Shown here: positions 53,448-62,422 of the stretch, piece after piece
Layout of the letters: every line of letters starts with the position of its first letter
Position numbering within the stretch: the first letter of the stretch is position 1
Assembly: GCF_032911225.1 (NCBI RefSeq)
Contig: NZ_CP136600.1
Coordinates: 2,294,001 to 2,358,000 of the forward strand
DNA length: 64,000 bases
Direction: 5' to 3'
Source of the DNA: Thalassotalea fonticola
Lineage (GTDB): Bacteria > Pseudomonadota > Gammaproteobacteria > Enterobacterales > Alteromonadaceae
Position numbers and translations under genes: made by a program
The notes under the pieces: model-generated
Told to the model about the DNA's origin: nothing
The model's database searches: none
What the model saw: only the letters and a program-made list of their open reading frames with translations

Positions 53448-53463
53448 TTTACATATCTTTACA
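53448..53463 (-). promoter_or_regulatory. Second shared motif between DUF1800 and sulfatase
   Basis: TTTACATATCTTTACA on the plus strand is the exact reverse complement of the 16-mer at 14865. It lies 62 bp upstream of operator h and 70 bp upstream of the DUF1800 start, so it could serve either gene. Confidence 0.55.
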
Positions 53464-53525
53464 TTGAAACGGTTATTGCTACTAGCCGTACAAAAGTAAA
53501 TTTATGGTAAATTTAAAACAGCCTA

Positions 53526-53554
53526 TTGATAACGTTGTCAGTTGCTGGTAGTTT
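53526..53554 (+). promoter_or_regulatory. Promoter with LacI-type operator, site h
   Basis: TTGATAACGTTGTCAG (53526-53541) matches the shared operator with one half-site mismatch. TTGATA serves as -35, with a 17-bp spacer to TAGTTT (53549-53554). It heads the downstream gene set 53584-61338 and ties it to the regulators 20-45 kb away. Confidence 0.75.
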
Positions 53555-53583
53555 AAACTTAAATAATCTCTATGGTCACCTAT

Positions 53584-55080
53584 ATGAATAATAAATTATT
53601 AAAACTAGCCATCGCATCAATTGCACTCTTTGGAACGAATGCTCAAGCAGAAACGGACGCTAAACAAACAGCAGCAACGCCTAATATTGTTTTTATCATT
53701 TCTGATGATATGGGCCGACAAGATGTGGCGCTATATGGCAGTAAATTTCATGAAACACCGAACTTAGACCAACTTGCCCGTGAAGGTGTTACTTTTAATA
53801 ACACCTACGTTGCACACCCACGCTGCGTGCCGTCAAGAATTGGCTTTATGAGTGGACAGTCGCCAACAAGAATGGGTAGCAGCTTAGTACATAATAAAAA
53901 AAATTCTTTACCTGCAGACAAGGTGACTTTTGCTGAACATTTGCAAAAAGCAGGCTATAAAACCGGCTTTATTGGCAAATGGCACTTAGGCAAAGAAGGT
54001 AGTGGTTGGCCAAAACAACAAGGCTTTGATGAAAGTATTCTTGCAGGCTCTGCGGGCGCACCGGACAGTTATTTTTACCCTTGGGGGGCAAAGTCTAAAA
54101 AAGGTAAAGAAACTTTTGGTAAAGCAAAAGGAGAGAAAGGGGAATACCTCACCCATAGAATGACAAAAGAAGCGTTGGATTTTATTGAGCGAAATAAACA
54201 AGCTCCATTCTTATTAGTCCTATCTCATTATGCCGTACATACCCCCATTCAATCTTTAACTGATGATACTAAATACTTCACTAACAAATTAAGTAGCATG
54301 GGTATAAAGCCTGTGAAAGGTGGCAAACAATACGATATTAAGAGCGATGGTACGGGTATTTCATCATCAAAAACAATTCAAAACCATCCGACTTATGCCG
54401 CTATGGTTAAAGCGGTTGATGATAGCGTCGGCCAAGTTAATGCAAAATTAAAACAATTAGGTATTAACAAAAATACTATTATTATCTTTACCTCGGACCA
54501 TGGCGGCTTATCGTCCAGAGGTCCTAAGAATAGAGAGCTTGCGACATCGAACTTACCTTATAAGCACGGTAAAGGTTGGTTATATGATGGCGGTATTAGA
54601 GTACCTCACATTGTAAAATGGCCAACAACCATTACTGCCGGTTCAACATCAAATGTTCAGGTAACAGGTACCGATCATTACCCAGCGATGCTTGAAATGG
54701 CAGGGTTAAATTTAAGCCCTAATGATCACCTAGACGGGGTTAGTTATGTAGAAGCAGCTAAGGGTAAAAACTATACTCGTGTGCCTATGTTTTGGCATTC
54801 ACCAATTTCTCGTCCAAATTCAACTGGCGACAGAATGAGCTCTGCAATAATTGATGGAAAATGGAAATTAATTGATTGGTTTGATGATGGCTTTGTAGAG
54901 TTATTTAATTTAGAAGAAGACAAAGGTGAAACTACTAATTTAGCCAAACAGCACCCAGAAAAAGTAGCCTCATTGCTAAAACAACTGAATGCTTGGTTAA
55001 AAGGTGCGAATGCACAATACAGAAAACCAGGGAAAAAAATGAAATGGGACTTGCAAAAGCCAGTTAAGGTAAAAGGTTAA
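53584..55080 (+). CDS. S1 family sulfatase (arylsulfatase type)
   Basis: A signal peptide ends near Ala22. 'IVFIISDDMGRQD' binds calcium and C81 in 'RCVPSRIGFMSGQ' is the formylglycine precursor. 'IGKWHLGKEG' and 'FTSDHGGLSSRGPKNRE' complete the active site. It differs from the four sulfatases in the first half of the locus, so it likely serves another sulfate position or oligosaccharide length. An in-frame ATG at 53572 is possible, but 53584 gives a normal signal peptide. It is followed 9 bp later by a GH10 gene, so desulfation and backbone cleavage are co-expressed. Confidence 0.88.
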   Translation: MNNKLLKLAIASIALFGTNAQAETDAKQTAATPNIVFIISDDMGRQDVALYGSKFHETPNLDQLAREGVTFNNTYVAHPRCVPSRIGFMSGQSPTRMGSSLVHNKKNSLPADKVTFAEHLQKAGYKTGFIGKWHLGKEGSGWPKQQGFDESILAGSAGAPDSYFYPWGAKSKKGKETFGKAKGEKGEYLTHRMTKEALDFIERNKQAPFLLVLSHYAVHTPIQSLTDDTKYFTNKLSSMGIKPVKGGKQYDIKSDGTGISSSKTIQNHPTYAAMVKAVDDSVGQVNAKLKQLGINKNTIIIFTSDHGGLSSRGPKNRELATSNLPYKHGKGWLYDGGIRVPHIVKWPTTITAGSTSNVQVTGTDHYPAMLEMAGLNLSPNDHLDGVSYVEAAKGKNYTRVPMFWHSPISRPNSTGDRMSSAIIDGKWKLIDWFDDGFVELFNLEEDKGETTNLAKQHPEKVASLLKQLNAWLKGANAQYRKPGKKMKWDLQKPVKVKG

Positions 55081-55089
55081 ATCTATCTA

Positions 55090-56847
55090 ATGAAACAATT
55101 CATCTTTATCATAAAATTTATCGCTATTTTCCTTTGTATTAGTGTTAAAGCTGTGACTTTGCCAGCAGGTGGCGTTGAGGCCAAATACCAACCGGAATTA
55201 CTTAAACTTAAGCGTAAGAATGAGTTTAGTGAAATAACAACCGTAAGCCTTGATAACCAAAAGTATAAGCAGGTATTAGACGTTCAGGTACACAAACCTT
55301 CAACTAAAATTTGGCAAGTTCAGGTGCCTTTTACCTTATCAAGCCCGAACATTGAGTTTGCTGATACCATCATGGTGAAAGTTGTCGCTCGCTCATTAAG
55401 TTCGCACATAGCTGACGGTAGTGTTGGCCAGATGGATTTATATTTTAAATACAAACAACGTGGTAAACCTGTTGTTAATAAGCGCTTGATGCTATCTAAA
55501 CAATGGCAAACATTTTATATTCCGGTAAAAGTAGATAAGCAACCTAAGGTTGCTGATATGCAATTAGTATTTTTATTAGGCGGTTTACCTAAACAACATC
55601 TTCAAATAGCTGAACTGAGCATAATTAATTATAAAGACAGTATTGATGTTGCAATCTTGCCTATGACCAAAGTGAAATATTTTGGCATGGAAGACGATGC
55701 GCCTTGGCGTAATGAAGCTGAGCAGCGCATAGAAAAATACCGTAAAGCTGATTTTAATTTAAACCTTTTCGATAAAAATCAACAACCGATACGTGCGGCA
55801 AAAATAGATATTAATCTACAACGCCATGACTATAATTTTGGTTGTGGTTTAAAAGCGTTAGAAATATTTGGTAAAAACCGTTTATCAGAACAAGAAAAGC
55901 AACAGCAACTCAGCGACATTGAAAAAATGTGTAATTTGGTTGTGTTTAACAATGCGTTAAAATGGCGTCATTTCAATGCTGACGCTGTAGAGAAAGCTAT
56001 GGACTGGGCTAAAAAACGAGATTTAAAAGTTCGTGGCCATGCATTAATTTGGGGACGTTTTCGCAGTGCTCATAAAGAAATAGAAAAAAAACAGGATTAC
56101 TACAAAAAACATCCTGAAGAGTTTCAAAAAGTTTTACTCGAACATGTGAAAGAATTTGCTGCATTGTATCCTGACCAAATTAGTGATTGGGATGTAATCA
56201 ATGAACCTTCACCAGAACATCATTTCGTTGATATTCTAGGTAAAGAAGCGACTATTGAATGGTTAAACGCGGCCAAAGAAGCAAACCCGAATGCTGCCCG
56301 TTGTGCCAATGACTACGGTATTGTGTCGCGTTACGATACCTGGCATCAAGATGCTTATTATGACTGGATGAAGTATTTTACCGAGCAAAACGCCATCGAC
56401 AAGGTATGTGTACAAGGACACTTTCAAGGGCCAATGCCGATCACTGAATTTTATCAGCGTTTAGAACGGTTTGCTGAATTTAATTTGCCAATCACTATGA
56501 CCGAATTTGATTTTTTTGAAATTGATCAACAATTAAAAGCTAAGTTCATGGAAGATTTAATTACGGCGTTTTTCTCTCATCCAAACACTGATGGCTTCAT
56601 TCATTGGAACCTAACCGACCTCTATGATGAAAATGGAAAATTAAATTTAAGTGGTAAAGCTTATGATAAGTTAATCCACAAAACTTGGCACACCAAGGTT
56701 GCTTTAAAAACTGATGAACAAGGCCAAGCATCATTTAATGGTTTTAAAGGTCAGTATAATTTAAAGATTGAACTAGCTAATGGCAAAACCATGAATAAAT
56801 TGGTAAAACTGAGCAACTCAGATGTTGTCAGTTTAACGCTAAATTAA
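55090..56847 (+). CDS. GH10 family endo-beta-1,4-xylanase-like enzyme with N-terminal beta-sandwich
   Basis: A signal peptide (about 1-22) is followed by a carbohydrate-binding-like beta-sandwich (about 25-190). A GH10 catalytic domain (about 215-555) comes next. The acid/base is E372 in 'DWDVINEPS' and the nucleophile is E472 in 'ITMTEFDFFE'. 'RGHALIWGRF' and 'DGFIHWNLTD' are conserved barrel strands. The motif WDVINE with TEFD is closer to classical GH10 than the enzyme at 4074. A small beta domain ('TDEQGQASFNGFKGQYNL') ends the protein and resembles the end of the partial GH10 at 63181. Endo-cleavage of a xylan-like chain is inferred. A terminator follows. Confidence 0.88.
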   Translation: MKQFIFIIKFIAIFLCISVKAVTLPAGGVEAKYQPELLKLKRKNEFSEITTVSLDNQKYKQVLDVQVHKPSTKIWQVQVPFTLSSPNIEFADTIMVKVVARSLSSHIADGSVGQMDLYFKYKQRGKPVVNKRLMLSKQWQTFYIPVKVDKQPKVADMQLVFLLGGLPKQHLQIAELSIINYKDSIDVAILPMTKVKYFGMEDDAPWRNEAEQRIEKYRKADFNLNLFDKNQQPIRAAKIDINLQRHDYNFGCGLKALEIFGKNRLSEQEKQQQLSDIEKMCNLVVFNNALKWRHFNADAVEKAMDWAKKRDLKVRGHALIWGRFRSAHKEIEKKQDYYKKHPEEFQKVLLEHVKEFAALYPDQISDWDVINEPSPEHHFVDILGKEATIEWLNAAKEANPNAARCANDYGIVSRYDTWHQDAYYDWMKYFTEQNAIDKVCVQGHFQGPMPITEFYQRLERFAEFNLPITMTEFDFFEIDQQLKAKFMEDLITAFFSHPNTDGFIHWNLTDLYDENGKLNLSGKAYDKLIHKTWHTKVALKTDEQGQASFNGFKGQYNLKIELANGKTMNKLVKLSNSDVVSLTLN

Positions 56848-56860
56848 GCTGTGATTGATA

Positions 56861-56895
56861 AAAGCGAAGTGTTCAATCACACTGCGCTTTTTTAT
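56861..56895 (+). terminator. Rho-independent terminator after GH10
   Basis: AAAGCG-A-AGTGT (56861-56872) pairs with ACACT-G-CGCTTT (56879-56890) with one mismatch. A T-run follows. Confidence 0.8.
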
Positions 56896-56929
56896 CTCTG
56901 ACAAATAAATTAACTCAAAAATTATCATT

Positions 56930-58018
56930 ATGAAACATTCGAACTATATAGTTATCTTCTACTCGGTTGTCATCTTGCTCGTCGGCAACCTAGGTATTAA
57001 TAATAGCGCATTAGCAAAACCTGTAAGCCAACAAACAGCCTCTAAATCTATTGATTTAGCTGATAAGCAGTTAAAATACTTAGGGCGGGTTACCAAGGAT
57101 AAAAAGTTCTCATTAACGGGTTCAGGCTTATCTTTCAATGTGACCGGAGGTAATGTTTGGGCTAGTTTTTATGTTAATGACAAAACCAAAGCGGCGCTAA
57201 ACATAATCATCAATGGTTCTGAAAAAGCATTATTCTTAAAAAGTGGGGAACATAGATATTTAATCGCCAAAAACTTAATCCAAGGCGAACACACAGTCAG
57301 TATTTTAAAGCGTAATGAAGCGGCTAAAGGTACGGTTCAGTTAACGAACTTAGCAATAGAGCCAACTCACGTTTTACGCCCTGCCCCAACATTTACAAGT
57401 AAGCTACTCGCCATTGGCGACTCGATAACCTGTGGCTATGGTAATGAAGCAAAGCAAAGTAATGAGGGCAACACCCTAGCCAATCAAAACGGTTACCAAA
57501 GCTATTCAGCAATTGCCGCAAGAAAGCTTCAGGCCGAACTAATGATTGTTTGTTGGTCTGGCAGAGGTATGTCCCGAAATAGAAGTGTACAAAATGACGA
57601 AACAGGCTTACTACCACAATTATATAATTACTACTTACCCAATGAATCAAAAGAACAGTGGCAAGCATCGGTATTCTCACCTGATCATATCCTTATAAAT
57701 TTAGGAACCAATGATAATGCCAATGGAAAGATTAAAGGTAAGCTTAATAAAGAACTGTATTTGACTGCTTACCAAAATTTCATCAATACCTTGCGCGCAG
57801 ATCATCCTTTGGTACATTTAATATTTGCCATAGGGCCAATGAAGCCTGGCGAAATTTCACAATGGTTACCTGAACTTACTGTAAAGAATAAAAACACTAG
57901 CTCCCTTATTTTTTCCTCTTATACTGGAAAAAGTGAGATAGGCGGGCATTATCATCCACATGTTTCAAAGCATAAATTAATGGCTGAGCAATTGGCTAAG
58001 CATATTAAAAACTTGTAA
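56930..58018 (+). CDS. CE2-like SGNH acetylesterase
   Basis: A signal/anchor (about 1-29) is followed by an N-terminal beta-sandwich (about 40-150), typical of CE2. The SGNH domain contains catalytic S165 in 'AIGDSITCGYGNEA', 'CWSGRGMSRNR', 'INLGTNDNANG' and 'GGHYHPHVSKH' near residue 345 with the catalytic histidine. CE2 enzymes remove O-acetyl groups from xylan and glucomannan side positions. It differs from the SGNH protein at 9530, giving the locus two deacetylases of this fold. It lies between two terminator-separated units and has no operator of its own. Confidence 0.85.
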   Translation: MKHSNYIVIFYSVVILLVGNLGINNSALAKPVSQQTASKSIDLADKQLKYLGRVTKDKKFSLTGSGLSFNVTGGNVWASFYVNDKTKAALNIIINGSEKALFLKSGEHRYLIAKNLIQGEHTVSILKRNEAAKGTVQLTNLAIEPTHVLRPAPTFTSKLLAIGDSITCGYGNEAKQSNEGNTLANQNGYQSYSAIAARKLQAELMIVCWSGRGMSRNRSVQNDETGLLPQLYNYYLPNESKEQWQASVFSPDHILINLGTNDNANGKIKGKLNKELYLTAYQNFINTLRADHPLVHLIFAIGPMKPGEISQWLPELTVKNKNTSSLIFSSYTGKSEIGGHYHPHVSKHKLMAEQLAKHIKNL

Positions 58019-58111
58019 TCACTGATAACTAATATTGACTAAATAAGTCTTATATTAATTTGTACGAAATACCAACGCGATTTAAAATTAAGAATAATAA
58101 AAGAGCGATAA

Positions 58112-59941
58112 ATGAAAATAACGACTTACTATTTAACCTGCCTTTTATTGGTGTGTTCCGGCTTTAGCCTTATAGCAAATGCAGCAGCTGATCATCATTT
58201 AATCAAGAGAACACATGATGATGGCATAAGTTTTCCTTACGTTGCCCCCAAAAAACATAGCAACTATTTAAAGAAAATTGATCGGCAATATTTGCCATAT
58301 ATGCAAGCTCAACCTGAGATGATAAGTGCATGGCAAGATGATCGATTTGGCGTATTTATTCATTGGGATCACTCATCACAGGTACCGGTGAGTATGAGCT
58401 GGGGCCGCAAAGGTGCCAGACCCCATCACTCGACTGATGGTAAAGTAACGAAAGGCGTACCTGAGCAAGAATATAATGACTTGGCCAAAACCTTTAACCC
58501 AAAGAATTTTGATGCCAGTAACTGGATGGACATCATTGAGAGTGCTGGTGCCAAATATGTGGTATTCACCGCAAAACACCATGCTGGCTTTGCCATGTGG
58601 GATAGCAAGGTGTCAGACTTTGATATTATGAGTACACCTTATGGTAAAGATGTCACTAAAGAGTTAGTAGCCGAAGCACAAAAGCGCGGCATTAAATTTC
58701 ACTTTTATTACTCACAACCTGACTGGTATGAGGAAATGTATCGTGATGCAAAAAACAAGGATAAATTTAACCGGGAATTTCTGTTTCCACAAATTCGTGA
58801 ATTATTAACCCAATATGGCAAGATTGATGGTATTTGGTTTGATGGGTTAGGCAAAGGTATAGATACCTGGTACGGACCAGAGTTGATTACCATGATGCGA
58901 AAATTACAACCACATTTAGTAGTAAATCATCGCTGGGGAAATCCATCGTGGCGCTTTGGTGATTACGATGGACCAGAACGGAAAATTGGCCGTTTTCAAA
59001 TTAATCGCCCTTGGGAAACCTGTACCATTATTGGTGGTGGTTGGGGCTGGATGGGAGATCAACCGCCAATGTCGTATAACGATAGTATCGATCTTCTTTC
59101 AATTACCGCAAGTCGTGGTGGAAATTTATTGTTAAATACCGGACCAACGGGTCTTGGAGAAATAAACCCAACGCATGTACAACGCCTCAAAGAAATGGGC
59201 CAATGGCTAAGCATTAATGGCGAAAGTATTTATGGCACTCGCGGTGGACCTTATATCGATGGACCATGGGGCGGTTCTACACGTAAGGACAATACGATTT
59301 ATTTGCACTTATACGGTGATATAGGTAAAGAATTATCATTACCTAATATACCGATCAAAGTAAATTCAGCCTTCACGCTAAACGGTAATAAAGTCGAGAT
59401 CCGCCAAGAATACAATAGGCTTAACTTGTCGTTAGCTGAGAACGCCTCTACTGAAACTGTGGTAAAGTTAGAAGTCAATGCTGATACCACTTACTTACCT
59501 GTGATTGCTACCATAAATGAAGCTGTTACCTTAGCGGCAACAGCCACTTCATCTTCAGATAAAAGCTCAAAATTCACAGCTGCCAAAATGATCTCAGGTA
59601 GTGCAACAAACTTTTCTGAAGGCATTAATGTACGCGATAGTTGGTCTCCTGAACCTACCGATAACAAACCATGGATACAATTAGATTTACCGACTGAACA
59701 AGACGTTGATTATATAAACATTGGGTCACAATCTTACGGTAAGTTAATTACTGAGAACTTAGGTTTTGTAGTGAAATTAAAAGTTGCAGGTCAATGGCAG
59801 CAAGTTTATCAAAGCAAACAATTAAAAGTTACTAATGGCATAGTTTTTGACAAAACCTACCAAGCATCGGCTATTAGAGTCGAGTTTAGTAGCGCAAAGC
59901 AACTTAATATCAATGAAATTATCGCCTATTCGGCATTATAG
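58112..59941 (+). CDS. GH29 alpha-L-fucosidase with C-terminal discoidin-like domain
   Basis: A signal peptide ends near Ala26. The GH29 barrel holds 'RFGVFIHWDHSSQVPV', 'YVVFTAKHHAGFAMWDS' and the nucleophile D244 in 'DGIWFDGLGKG'. 'SRGGNLLLNTGPTGLGEI' is the usual late family motif. A C-terminal region (about 480-609, 'KPWIQLDLPTEQDVDYINIG') resembles F5/8 type C carbohydrate-binding domains. The enzyme should release alpha-L-fucose (or alpha-L-galactose) from side chains, which matches the FucP-like permeases. It is followed 8 bp later by a sulfatase behind a GGGGGGTGT ribosome binding site, so the pair is an operon. Confidence 0.92.
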   Translation: MKITTYYLTCLLLVCSGFSLIANAAADHHLIKRTHDDGISFPYVAPKKHSNYLKKIDRQYLPYMQAQPEMISAWQDDRFGVFIHWDHSSQVPVSMSWGRKGARPHHSTDGKVTKGVPEQEYNDLAKTFNPKNFDASNWMDIIESAGAKYVVFTAKHHAGFAMWDSKVSDFDIMSTPYGKDVTKELVAEAQKRGIKFHFYYSQPDWYEEMYRDAKNKDKFNREFLFPQIRELLTQYGKIDGIWFDGLGKGIDTWYGPELITMMRKLQPHLVVNHRWGNPSWRFGDYDGPERKIGRFQINRPWETCTIIGGGWGWMGDQPPMSYNDSIDLLSITASRGGNLLLNTGPTGLGEINPTHVQRLKEMGQWLSINGESIYGTRGGPYIDGPWGGSTRKDNTIYLHLYGDIGKELSLPNIPIKVNSAFTLNGNKVEIRQEYNRLNLSLAENASTETVVKLEVNADTTYLPVIATINEAVTLAATATSSSDKSSKFTAAKMISGSATNFSEGINVRDSWSPEPTDNKPWIQLDLPTEQDVDYINIGSQSYGKLITENLGFVVKLKVAGQWQQVYQSKQLKVTNGIVFDKTYQASAIRVEFSSAKQLNINEIIAYSAL

Positions 59942-59949
59942 GGGGGTGT

Positions 59950-61338
59950 ATGTTTGTTAAAGCGATATTGTCAATACTCGTTATTTTTCATGCTTTGCCG
60001 GCGCTTGCGAGCCAGCCTAATATCGTGTTTATTTTAGCTGATGATCTGGGTGCTCATACTTTAAGCTCTGATGGCAACCCTATTATGGAAACACCAAACC
60101 TTGATAAGCTAGCAAAAGCCGGTATGAGTTTTAGCAAAGGCTATGCGAATGCTGCAACATGTAAACCTTCAAGAGCAGCAATAATAAGTGGCCAATATGC
60201 ACCACGAACCGAAATTTATCGAGTCGTTGATCGTCATAAGGGCAAAGATGAATACATTAAATTTAAAGTACCACCTAATGCAACTCACTTGGCTTTAGAT
60301 AACATAACCTTAGCTGAATCATTAAAATCAGCAGGCTACACCACAGGACATTTTGGTAAATGGCATTTAGAAAAGTATAAAAGTTACTTGCCTGATACCC
60401 AAGGTTTTGATGTCTCTTATGAAAGTCATAAAGTCCATTTTGGCGCTAAGATAAACATGGATAAAACCTTGCCAAAGGATGTTTATATTGGTGACTTCAT
60501 GACAAATAAAGCATTAGAATTTATTGCTGATGCGGACCATAAACAACAGCCATTTTTTGCTTATATTCCTTACTACCTTATACACAAACCGTGGCATGCA
60601 AAAGCTGATGATTTAGCTTATTTTGACAAAAAATTAGGTACTAAATACGATGCAACCACCATGTCTGTTGCTGCGATGACGAAAGCGCTAGATGATAATG
60701 TCGGCAAAGTGATATCGCACCTTGAAAAGCTCGGTATTAGCGATAACACTTTGGTGGTTTTTACCTCGGATAATGGCGGCTACAAAATGCCAAGTAATGT
60801 GCTCAATGGTCAATTACGCGGCTATAAAGGTGAGGTTTATGAAGGTGGCTTACGCGTGCCATATATTTTCAAATACCCAAAAGTAATTGCCAATAAGCAG
60901 CGTAGTAATGAAATGATTATGGGCATTGATATATATCCAACTTTGCTGAGTTTTGCAAAAGCAAAAGTGCCCCAGCAGCCACTTGATGGTGTTGATTTAA
61001 TGCCATTGCTTACAGGTAATAAAAAAGCAATTGCACAACGCTCATTGTTTTGGTTCTTTCCCAAGTGGGAGCGCTACCAGGAGAAAACCGGCAAGTGGTT
61101 TAACTCTTGGCGTAACGTCATTAACAATGGTCGCTATAAGCTTATCGAATACCCAGATCTTGATAAGGTTGAATTATACGATCTAGAAAATGATCCTTTT
61201 GAAAATGATGACATTTCTGCAAGCTCGATCAAACTAACAACCCAGTTACAACAAGAATTAAAAGAATGGAAAAATGATATATCGGCTCATCAAGAAATAA
61301 TTAATCCAAATTTTAAAGAGACAAGATCAAATAAATGA
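59950..61338 (+). CDS. S1 family sulfatase (arylsulfatase type)
   Basis: A signal peptide ends near Ala20. 'IVFILADDLGAHTLSS' gives metal ligands, C71 in 'TCKPSRAAIISGQYAP' is the formylglycine precursor, 'FGKWHLEKYKSY' follows and 'VFTSDNGGYKMPS' completes the site. It is the sixth Cys-type sulfatase of the window. Coupled to the GH29 gene, it may remove a sulfate that blocks the fucosidase. A hydrophilic C-terminal tail (to 'FKETRSNK') follows. The convergent esterase gene ends 108 bp downstream. Confidence 0.9.
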   Translation: MFVKAILSILVIFHALPALASQPNIVFILADDLGAHTLSSDGNPIMETPNLDKLAKAGMSFSKGYANAATCKPSRAAIISGQYAPRTEIYRVVDRHKGKDEYIKFKVPPNATHLALDNITLAESLKSAGYTTGHFGKWHLEKYKSYLPDTQGFDVSYESHKVHFGAKINMDKTLPKDVYIGDFMTNKALEFIADADHKQQPFFAYIPYYLIHKPWHAKADDLAYFDKKLGTKYDATTMSVAAMTKALDDNVGKVISHLEKLGISDNTLVVFTSDNGGYKMPSNVLNGQLRGYKGEVYEGGLRVPYIFKYPKVIANKQRSNEMIMGIDIYPTLLSFAKAKVPQQPLDGVDLMPLLTGNKKAIAQRSLFWFFPKWERYQEKTGKWFNSWRNVINNGRYKLIEYPDLDKVELYDLENDPFENDDISASSIKLTTQLQQELKEWKNDISAHQEIINPNFKETRSNK

Positions 61339-61445
61339 AACAATAATTCTAACCATATTAGTCGCTAAGGCTTGATAGGTAGAGGTATAAGAAACATATG
61401 CGAATATCTTCAGTTTTTTTGGGAGTTCTGTATTCTTATTTAAAA

Positions 61446-62363
61446 TTATTCATCCGACACAGCTTTTAGGTGATATAGCAGGAATGCCACGTCATCTTTG
61501 AAGACTGTCTGCTTTTCGGGGTACATCAGATGCACTTCTACACCTTTGCGTTTGAGCTGTTCTTTTAGAGCAATGCCAAAATTGACGTGGTGTGTAGCCC
61601 ACCCCTTCACCGATTTCTTATTCCGAGGTATTGGCGAGTCCGGGCTCATGCCATAACTCATAAAAGTAGGAGGATCATCCGCGCTGATGTGAGTGATAAT
61701 GGAGAGTTCTTTGAGTAAGTCACGGACTCCAGGTTTTGAAAGTTCTTGTGCTTTGTAGAATGCTTTTTTGTAGCCTGGGATGTTTTCAACCCACCATCCC
61801 TTATCCATTGTCGACTGAACGCCTCTGGGAGCAACGGCGGTTAAGCGAGATGATTCGCGAGCTATTGGATCATCGCTTTGCGCATTGGCGAAATCATCGT
61901 GCCAGGCAAGGTAGGATACCAGTTGCCCACCAGCTGATCCGCCATAGGCGGCGATACGGTTTTTATTGATACCCCACTCATCAGCCTTATTACGGATAAA
62001 CTGCAAGGCACGAGTCACGTCTTCATGCGCTGCCGGCAATTCTGCATGCTGTCTGAATCGATATTCTATAGAGGCATGGTGAACACCGCTTTTAAGGAAT
62101 TGTTGAACCTTGTCACCGTATACTTTATCGTGAGAACCCGACCTAAAACCACCTCCATGAATATAAATAACTAACGGCGCGGGTCCTTCCACATCAGCCT
62201 TCCAAAAATCAAAGATCTGGTTAGGATGTTCGCCGTAACTAACATTTTCGTGGGTGATTGTTGGTGGAGTGCTATATATGTTTTTAGCTTGAACATTGAA
62301 GCTGATACTAGCAATGTTCAGGAATACGAATTGTAGCCATCGAGTCGGATATGGATTCTTCAT
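61446..62363 (-). CDS. Alpha/beta-hydrolase esterase (BD-FAE / acetylesterase-like)
   Basis: A signal peptide (about 1-26) is followed by an alpha/beta-hydrolase fold. The oxyanion motif is 'IYIHGGGFRSG' and the nucleophile S143 lies in 'AYGGSAGGQL'. The late acid/histidine are near 'DDPPTFMSYG' and 'WATHHVNFG'. Similar bacterial enzymes deacetylate xylans or release hydroxycinnamates, so feruloyl or acetyl esterase activity is plausible. The gene is visibly less AT-rich than its neighbours, with CpG-rich stretches, which suggests separate acquisition. It follows the CE4 gene by 59 bp on the same strand. Confidence 0.82.
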   Translation of the reverse strand: MKNPYPTRWLQFVFLNIASISFNVQAKNIYSTPPTITHENVSYGEHPNQIFDFWKADVEGPAPLVIYIHGGGFRSGSHDKVYGDKVQQFLKSGVHHASIEYRFRQHAELPAAHEDVTRALQFIRNKADEWGINKNRIAAYGGSAGGQLVSYLAWHDDFANAQSDDPIARESSRLTAVAPRGVQSTMDKGWWVENIPGYKKAFYKAQELSKPGVRDLLKELSIITHISADDPPTFMSYGMSPDSPIPRNKKSVKGWATHHVNFGIALKEQLKRKGVEVHLMYPEKQTVFKDDVAFLLYHLKAVSDE

Positions 62364-62422
62364 ATTGAGTCCTTGTTAATTGAAATTCGTACTTTATAGA
62401 TGAATTAACGTCATAATGTTAT

